A DNA stretch of 64,000 nucleotides from Saccopteryx bilineata (taxonomy: Eukaryota > Chordata > Mammalia > Chiroptera > Emballonuridae), in NCBI RefSeq assembly GCF_036850765.1, contig NC_089490.1:275976482-276040481 (forward strand). Direction: 5' to 3'. The stretch's first letter is position 1. Each line of letters opens with the position of its first letter. The notes beneath the pieces were generated by a model, which was not told the origin of the DNA, ran no database searches, and saw only the letters and a list, made by a program, of their open reading frames with translations. A program made the position numbers and the translations under genes. Of the stretch, positions 57,530 to 64,000 are shown piece by piece.

Positions 57530-57925
57530 CAATGTCCTTCCTCCAAGAAGGTTTTCCTGACTCACCACCAGGCACTGGCCTCCGCTTTCCTTTCTATTTT
57601 TCCTCATACTCTGTATCTATTTCTCATGTCCTGCCTTGTGTACATTTTCTAGTCATTTCTTCCACATTAGGCATTTCCTTCCTACCAGAATGAAAGCTCC
57701 ACTGTGCCCAAAATTATATTGTATTTGTTCTGATTTTTCCCTAACACACTTGCCAACCCTACCAGTTGTTCTTAGCATTCCCGTTCAATGGCACTGACTC
57801 CTTCCCTTGCTCTGGTTTCGTGGAGAGAGAGGGGGATCCTGACTGCTTGGCTCAACAGCTTTTTGTTGAATGAGTAACTGACTAAATGAGTGAGTGAATG
57901 AATGAATGAGTGATTGAATGAATAA
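57530..57925 (+). mobile_element. L2 3'-end relic ending in (TGAA)n
   Basis: 'agaaggttttcctgactcaccaccaggcactgg', 'gaatgaaagctccactgtgcc' and 'ttgttgaatgag' follow the L2 3' order, and the L2 terminal repeat motif has expanded into (TGAA/TGAG)n at 57865-57925. Confidence 0.55.
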
Positions 57926-57929
57926 AAAA

Positions 57930-59980
57930 CTGTTCAAGTTAACTAAACAACCACAGTTATCACCAGAGGGCATCACTGTGCCACATAAAACTCTCCTTTT
58001 GGTGATTTCACACTTTCCATCTTAAATGTCATTGAAAATCCAGCTCACCTGGGTGGCTCTTAACTTTTTAAAATTAAAATGGTTTCCTGTGGCTGATCCA
58101 GAAAAGATGGGAATAAACCTTGTAATATTTGAAAACTAACATCTGTAATCTGATTTTTTATTTTCATCTTGTGATATCTTAATAAATGATTTTTGTAGAC
58201 ATTTAGAATTAAAAGAACACATAAATTATAATTTGACAACCCAGAGATAATGATTAATATTTCACGTTCTTGGTGAGTTTCCTTTCAGCCCTTTTTTCTA
58301 GGTCTATGATTCATTTACACTGTGGGTGCCGTTCTGCAGAGGCACCCTTGAGTTCTATTTCCATTCACCAAATTGCTAGTAGCTGTGTTAACATGGTTGA
58401 CATGCCGACATTTCAATGTATCCATTGTTTAAATTTTGTTTGGACTCTTCAAAAATTCTAAAAGGTGTGGGTATGCCCTAAGGGCCTCGCTCTTGCCTAA
58501 AGATGACTTCCCAACACCATACAGCCATAGAATTTCGAGTGGATCGGCATGGTCACCTCATTGAACAAGCAGGTTCTACTGTCTGAGGCCCAGATAATGT
58601 GCTTAATAAGTGAGATACTGATTTCCCCATCTGCTATTCTTCTGGTTACAGAAATAAATAGTACCTGCCCTTCTAACAGTGCACCTGGGAAAGTACACAT
58701 TTGTAATAACCATTTTCCTGATATGGTCCTGAGGTAGCATCTGGTTGTTAGTTAGGGAGGGCTGCAATTCCATGGGAATTTTATAGGGAGAACTTCTCTT
58801 CCTAGGAGTGGAGAAAATCACATTTTTACATCCATCTGTGTGTTGTTCTGGAAAGTGTTTTTTGTTTGTACTCACAATTAGACAATCTCGTTTTAAACAC
58901 TATATCTTATTTTTATAACAACACTAGACTACATCTCAGAAACATCCATTATAATATTATGTTGGCAGTCCCGTTGGGTACATTTTCTGCATATTTGGGG
59001 AAAATGATCATGGCCAAGTGATTTCATTTATAGCAAAGGCTCTTCATTAAAATATGATGTAATCTCTTGTCTAAACTGTGCTGACAAGTTTGGTTTAGTG
59101 TTTTTTGTTGTTGTTGTTGTCTCTTTGTCATACCCTTCTTTAAAAAAGGAGACACTGTTTTTTTCTTCCAATGTTGTTTTTTTTTCAATCTTGTTTTTGG
59201 AAAATGACATATCCACGTAATAACTAAAGGTAATGAGAGTAAGGAAAATAATAGCAAGGGGTCTAGAGTAGGGAAAAGGGAGTAGGAATAATTTATGGCT
59301 CTTTGGGAGTGAATATGAAGAAGTTTAAGCAATAAATAATTTATAAGCAAAATACAATAAGACAGTGGTGGAACACAAGACCTGGTCTGTGAGTTATTCT
59401 ATTCAGAGGAGGAACTGCCCTCTCAGAGGTCACAGCAGCAATAGTGGTCTTCGCCTACCCAAGCAACTCAGAGCACGGAACTGAAATCATCTCCCCTGGC
59501 TATTTTGGGTTTGCCAACACTTACAGTGACCGCTCTTATAAAAGACCGAAGAGAAGACATTAGAGAAAGTGCCAACAAGGAGTGCTCAGCAGTACAGCCA
59601 TCAGCCATAGAGAACCAATGGGCTTTGCTGGAAGTTGCCTCTTATTTTGGAAAATCTAGGTTAATCTTATTAGCCTTTGGGGAAGTGGAAACCAGGAACC
59701 CCCTGGGCAATATCGCATCTGTGTAATTTACTTATGTTAAGTATGACATCTCGGAGAACTAACCGAAAACGGACTCAGTCTTCAGAGGTTCCCTTGGTCC
59801 CTTTTCCTGTGTCTGATCCTGGGATGTAAGGTCACTCTCAGCCCAGTAGGTGTTTTCCCATGGCCTCAACTCTCCAGTAGTTATTCTGTGGTTAATAATA
59901 TTTAAAATTTCTCATTTTTAAAAGATTTTAGAAGAGGACAACAAGGTAAGAGGTGACTCTAATTAACTCCATAGTTCCCA
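57930..59980. other. Long unassigned stretch
   Basis: No exon or nameable repeat is recognised. A (TTG)n run is at 59105-59120. Confidence 0.35.
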
Positions 59981-59997
59981 ATATCACTTTCATTTTA

Positions 59998-60360
59998 ATT
60001 TTATTTTTATTTTTATTTTTTTTATTTTTTATTTTTTTTACAGAGAGAGAGTCAGAGAGAGGGACAGACAGGACAGACAGATAGGAATGGAGAGAGATGA
60101 GAAGCATCAATCATTAGTTTTTCGTTGCACGTTGCAACACCTTAGTTGTTCATTGATTGCTTTCTCGTATATGCCTTGACCGCAGGCCTTCAGGAGACCG
60201 AGTAACTCCTTGCTTGAGACAGTAACTTTGGGCTCAAGCCGGTGAGCTTTTGCTCAAACCAGATGAGCCCGCACTCAAGCTGGCGACCTCCGGGTCTCGA
60301 ACCTGGGACCTCCGCATCCCAGTCCGACACTCTATCCATTGTGCCACTGCCTGGTCAGGC
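59998..60360 (-). mobile_element. tRNA-derived SINE, long family B, full length
   Basis: The minus strand starts 'gcctgaccaggcagtggcacaatggatagag' and includes B-box 'caggttcgagaccc'. All family modules follow, with the A/T-rich end at 59998-60040. Target duplication tcactttYatttta at 59984-59997 and 60361-60374. Confidence 0.95.
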
Positions 60361-60734
60361 TCACTTTTATTTTAGTTAAACTCTAGGGTACTCATATGTG
60401 TAAAGCACTCGATGTCCTGTGGTAACAGGGGAGGGGGTTAAAAAATCAGTCATAAACTATTCTGAGACCCTTGAAGCGGGCTGTTTGAATTGCTTGTAAT
60501 GAGATTCTGAAAACTAGACTTTTCCCCAGAAACAAGGGGGGATAGGCAGCCGTGCATGTGAGAGCAGTGAGGATGCTGGGGAGAGAGAATGGGTCCCAGG
60601 GTGTGTACATCTCTGCATCTGGGGTGTGTCTCTGGGGACTTCAGGACATGGAAGGGCAAGCATCTCCTTCCCCTGCTCCTCCATCTCCCCTACATCCACT
60701 GAGCATCGTCTTCCACGGCTCCACGAAGGATTCG

Positions 60735-61050
60735 GCAGTGAGCAAAACAGGCACCCCTGCTCTCCCAGAAGCAGCTTTCCCATCAGGGAAGGTAGAAAAC
60801 AAAACAATGATAGTCTCAGTAACAAGGGCTCTGAAGAAAATCTGAAAACTAACTGGATGGTGCAAGTGGGTGAGGGCTACTTTATTCAGAGAGACCAAGT
60901 AGGGTCTCACAAAGCAGATGATATGAGCAGTAAGCTCTGGATTCTGAGGTAAAGGTGACAGTAGAAGGATATGGGAGGACTCACCTGGATAAGAGGCAAT
61001 AGCAAGCGCAGGGGTCTTGCTGGACAAACACATGACAGGAGGGAGCATTT
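60735..61050 (+). repeat. Ancient interspersed repeat relic (family not named)
   Basis: 'cagtgagcaaaacaggcacccctgctctcc', 'ggctctgaagaaaatctg', 'gagggctactttattcagagagaccaag' and 'aggcaatagcaagcgcaggggtc' are in the order of a common old mammalian repeat. The 97-135-codon frames on both strands are within it. Confidence 0.5.
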
Positions 61051-61054
61051 GCGT

Positions 61055-63110
61055 GTGGACGCCACGAGAAGGGCTAATTACAAATTCTCAGAAATCCTGG
61101 TCATTATGCCAAACAAAATGAGAGGAAATGGTTTAAGAATCCATATACTTGCAGATTGAAATAGCAAACAGTGCCCTGTGGATTCAAGAGCAATTGGCCA
61201 TATGTGTCTTTGCTAGTAAGATCCACCCCATGTGTAATACTTTTAATCCTGCAACATTTCAAACAGCTTTTTATAATGTATGGTCTCTAACTGCTGCCTT
61301 TTCTCAACTCAGCTGTTATGAGGGCTCTATCATTCAAATTTCACATGTAGCATTGTTTTCCATGAAAACAAGACATGCAACCCAGAAAGAACCACTTGAG
61401 AAAATTAGTTAACCAGAGTACATGAGGGGCGAATAATATGACTTAGATGAACTTGAGAATGAAGAGTGGTGGTCATTTTATAATTATCTCGATATGAATG
61501 GTGCCTGTCTTAGGTGTTCTGGGTGAGGTGGGATGGGGCTCTAGCCTGATTCTGTGTTTTACAACTGCTGGGCTCTGGCAGAAAGTTCACTTTCCCTCCC
61601 CTCCCTACAACCTCCAACCTCTGCCCACTCCTATAAGAGCTGGATGGATGATGATTGCACCTTGTTTTGCTGTCTTGTCATTGGCAAGCCCTTGGGCATA
61701 GTAATTCAGATAAGACAGCCTTTGACATGCTGCTGCCTGCCCTTTATGGAAAATCTAAAGCCTCATTATAATTAACTATGTTAGGACCAAGCAACCCACT
61801 GTTTCCTTGGGACTCAGAATTGCCTTGAGAGAAACACCTGGGGCAGCCCATTTATTTACCTTCCCCAGCTCATTGCACATCCCAGCTGGCTGTGTCTGGG
61901 CAGGTGAAAGAGTTGCCAAGGGAAGCTGGAAGCTGGTTTCAAAGCGCTGAAGAAATAATGACTGTCAATCAGATGCCATGCTAGTGTTACTGAGCAAGGG
62001 CTTGCTGCCCAACATGCATGGAAGCCAATAATATGACATTGGCTTGAGAGAAAAAAAAAAGCTGCATTGTGAAGTCCCACCAGCAAGAAGACAGGAGGAA
62101 AGGCTCAAATCTGTGTCCTTGACCCATGGTTGGGTTAAGTTATAAGGGAGTGGGGAAGCAGGCTGGTATGCAGGGGGTCTGGGGACTGGGGGCTGGGGGT
62201 TGTGACTTTAGTTCCAGGTTCAGCTCTAGGTCAAACTTCTCTCCATTGGTTGCTTGATTTATAGTTTTGGTCTATTGTCTCTAAAAAGAAATCCAGTATC
62301 TTATTAGAAACAGGATAGAACCAGTCCTAGCAAGTTCTGTGGTTATACTAGGGATTGCTCCCCCATTCATAGAGCATATGATACCTCTCACCAGCTCTAG
62401 GGAAATTTCAAATATAGTCAGACATCCATGTTGTTCTTATATTGCTCCTCCTGTTGCTGTGATTGAAGTTTTAAAGTTCTTTGTCCATATGACTCCAAGA
62501 CATTTGACTGCAAAATAAGCACTTTGTTCATATTCATTAGTTCAACAAAGAATCTCCTGAGTGTTAAACACTGTGCTGTCATAAGAGGAGAGTGATGCCC
62601 CCCAACACATCTCTGTGGAACTCAGGGAGAAGAAGAGGGTGGTACCTGTGCCACTAAGGCCCAATGTGGTAAATGCCTTTGCAAGAATAGGAGCAAAATG
62701 CCCAAAAGACCCAGATTAGGAGACAGGCCTGGTGAATTCTGGTCCCTAAATTCTCAAAGAAAAATATGATTTCCCTTTATTTGGTTTTCATGATTACAAG
62801 TGGGCCTGAGGACCACGAATTTGGGGAAGAGAATGACCAATTCAACTTACTACGCTAATGATTCTGATATTAACATATGATCCCCTGTTCACTGCTCTAA
62901 CTGTTGTGGTTTGGTCCAAGAGTTCTTTGTTCTCCTGTCCTGCTGCTGCATGCTGAAGGCCAGCTCTACCAATGTTGGTAGAGGGGACCAGGAAATTTGT
63001 TAGGCCACAGACATCTATTTCTTCACACATAAGATGGTTCAGACTCACCCAACTCAGCACCTAGTATTTGTTTTTATCTGCAAATCGTCAGCTTTCCATT
63101 CTTCCACCCA
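61055..63110. other. Long unassigned stretch
   Basis: No exon or repeat family is recognised. 61850-62050 contains a PBX/MEIS-type decamer and is repeat-free by eye. Confidence 0.35.
61962..61971 (-). promoter_or_regulatory. Candidate PBX-MEIS/PREP composite site
   Basis: ctgtcaatca, whose complement TGATTGACAG is the textbook PBX-MEIS decamer. Function is inferred from the motif only. Confidence 0.3.
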
Positions 63111-63115
63111 AGGAT

Positions 63116-63139
63116 GTGTGTGTGTGTGTGTGTGTGTGT
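63116..63139. repeat. (TG)n microsatellite
   Basis: About 12 pure TG units. Confidence 0.97.
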
Positions 63140-63413
63140 ATTTAAATTTAGATATAGTTTATACATGGTTTGGCCAAAGACGGCTACATACTAAACATAA
63201 CAAGTTCAGAGGAGGCCAGCATAGAAGGCTTACAAACTCAGAGACTTAAAGTAACTATATAGTATGTCCTAAAATGAAAACTTCCTAACTAAAAGTTGTT
63301 CACAAAGGGTAGTCATGTCCTAGGCCTGTATTTTTCCCTAACAAAAGTCAGTCTCCACCTTAACTGAGTCTATCTATTGTCCTTTTTGCATCTACGATAA
63401 CATGCCCTTAGGA

Positions 63414-63758
63414 CAGGGGTAGTCAACCTTTTTATCCCTACTGCCCACTTTTGTATCTCTGTTAGTAGTAAAATTTTCTAATCACCCACCAGTTTCACAG
63501 TAATAGTGATTTATAAAATAGGGAAGTAACTTTACTTTAAAAATTTATAAAGCAGATACAGCAAGTTAAAGCATATAATAATAATTACTTACCAAGTACT
63601 TTATGTCGGGTTTTTGCTAAGTTTGGCAGAATAAATCTTTATAAAACAACTTGCTATAGTTAAATCTTTTTATTTATACTTTGGTTGCTCCGCTACCACC
63701 TACCATGAAAGCTGGAATGCCCACTAGTGGGCGGTAGGGACCGGGTTGACGACCACTG
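63414..63758. mobile_element. Non-autonomous hAT transposon (MITE), 345 bp
   Basis: The left end is CAGGGGTAGTCAACC and the reverse-complemented right end is CAGTGGTCGTCAACC, matching at 13 of 15 positions. The 8-bp flanks ccttagga (63406-63413) and ctttagga (63759-63766) differ at one base. The interior is A+T-rich, with 'tgcccactagtgggcggtaggga' near the right end. No transposase is encoded. Confidence 0.9.
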
Positions 63759-63759
63759 C

Positions 63760-64000
63760 TTTAGGATATCAGAGTAATTTCTTTTTTACAGACTCCTCAA
63801 AGCACAACCACACCAGAGCAGAGACCCCAAATCCCCTCATTATTGTGATTACTGTATGAATTGTTAACTGTTAACGATCTTGTATGCACACATGTGAAAG
63901 AAGTCTGTGTCGATTCAGTTCACTTTTTATCTAATCCCAGAGATTTCCCTGCTTTGCCCTCTCCTGCCTCCCTAATGTATTGCCAGTAGATTATGTCTTA
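63760..64000. other. Unassigned end of window
   Basis: Nothing recognisable. Confidence 0.35.

Noticed and set aside
60641..61048. 135-codon minus-strand frame
   Set aside because: Lies antisense to an old interspersed repeat.

Overview
The window is vertebrate nuclear DNA, almost certainly from a bat. It is A+T-rich, has no compact coding, and is filled with transposable-element copies. The diagnostic signal is a set of tRNA-derived SINEs with tRNA-like A/B promoter boxes and pyrimidine-rich middles of the kind known from bats (Ves / Rhin-1 style). They occur beside L1 fragments, old mammal-wide repeats (MIR, L2, MLT1-type LTR, MER5/MER20-like) and several non-autonomous hAT and mariner-like elements. 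I assign the order (Chiroptera) with good confidence but not the family or species.

I found no convincing protein-coding exon, no true tRNA, rRNA or snRNA gene and no CRISPR or bacterial feature. Most longer open frames lie inside repeats read by chance. The window is best read as intergenic or deep intronic DNA.

Layout. 0-8 kb: a minus-strand L1 end, a SINE with an internal 49-bp tandem duplication, an L1 3' end, a TG/TA/CA microsatellite and a cluster of three SINEs. 7.8-10.1 kb: an MLT1-type LTR, a hAT MITE (8617-8937) and a SINE. 13.9-17.0 kb: one old minus-strand L1 broken by four SINEs and two MITEs, followed by another mariner-like MITE. 20-27 kb: a SINE, an L1 whose tail carries a second L1 segment, and older L1 pieces including an inverted one. 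28.9-30.7 kb: a decayed DNA transposon with CACT-type ends, a TAA target duplication and a recognisable multi-stop coding relic, itself carrying a SINE; this is the most unusual object here. 31-36.7 kb: L1 ends, microsatellites and a SPIN-like hAT with a perfect 8-bp duplication. 36.9-64 kb: long unassigned stretches with scattered SINEs, L1 ends, MIR/L2/MER relics, microsatellites and a third hAT MITE (63414-63758).

The elements do not form a pathway; their nesting gives a relative insertion history. Target-site duplications are readable for many of them, so boundaries are often exact. A few unassigned stretches contain regulatory-like motifs (a forkhead palindrome, a PBX/MEIS decamer, an E-box trio) that are reported as candidates only.
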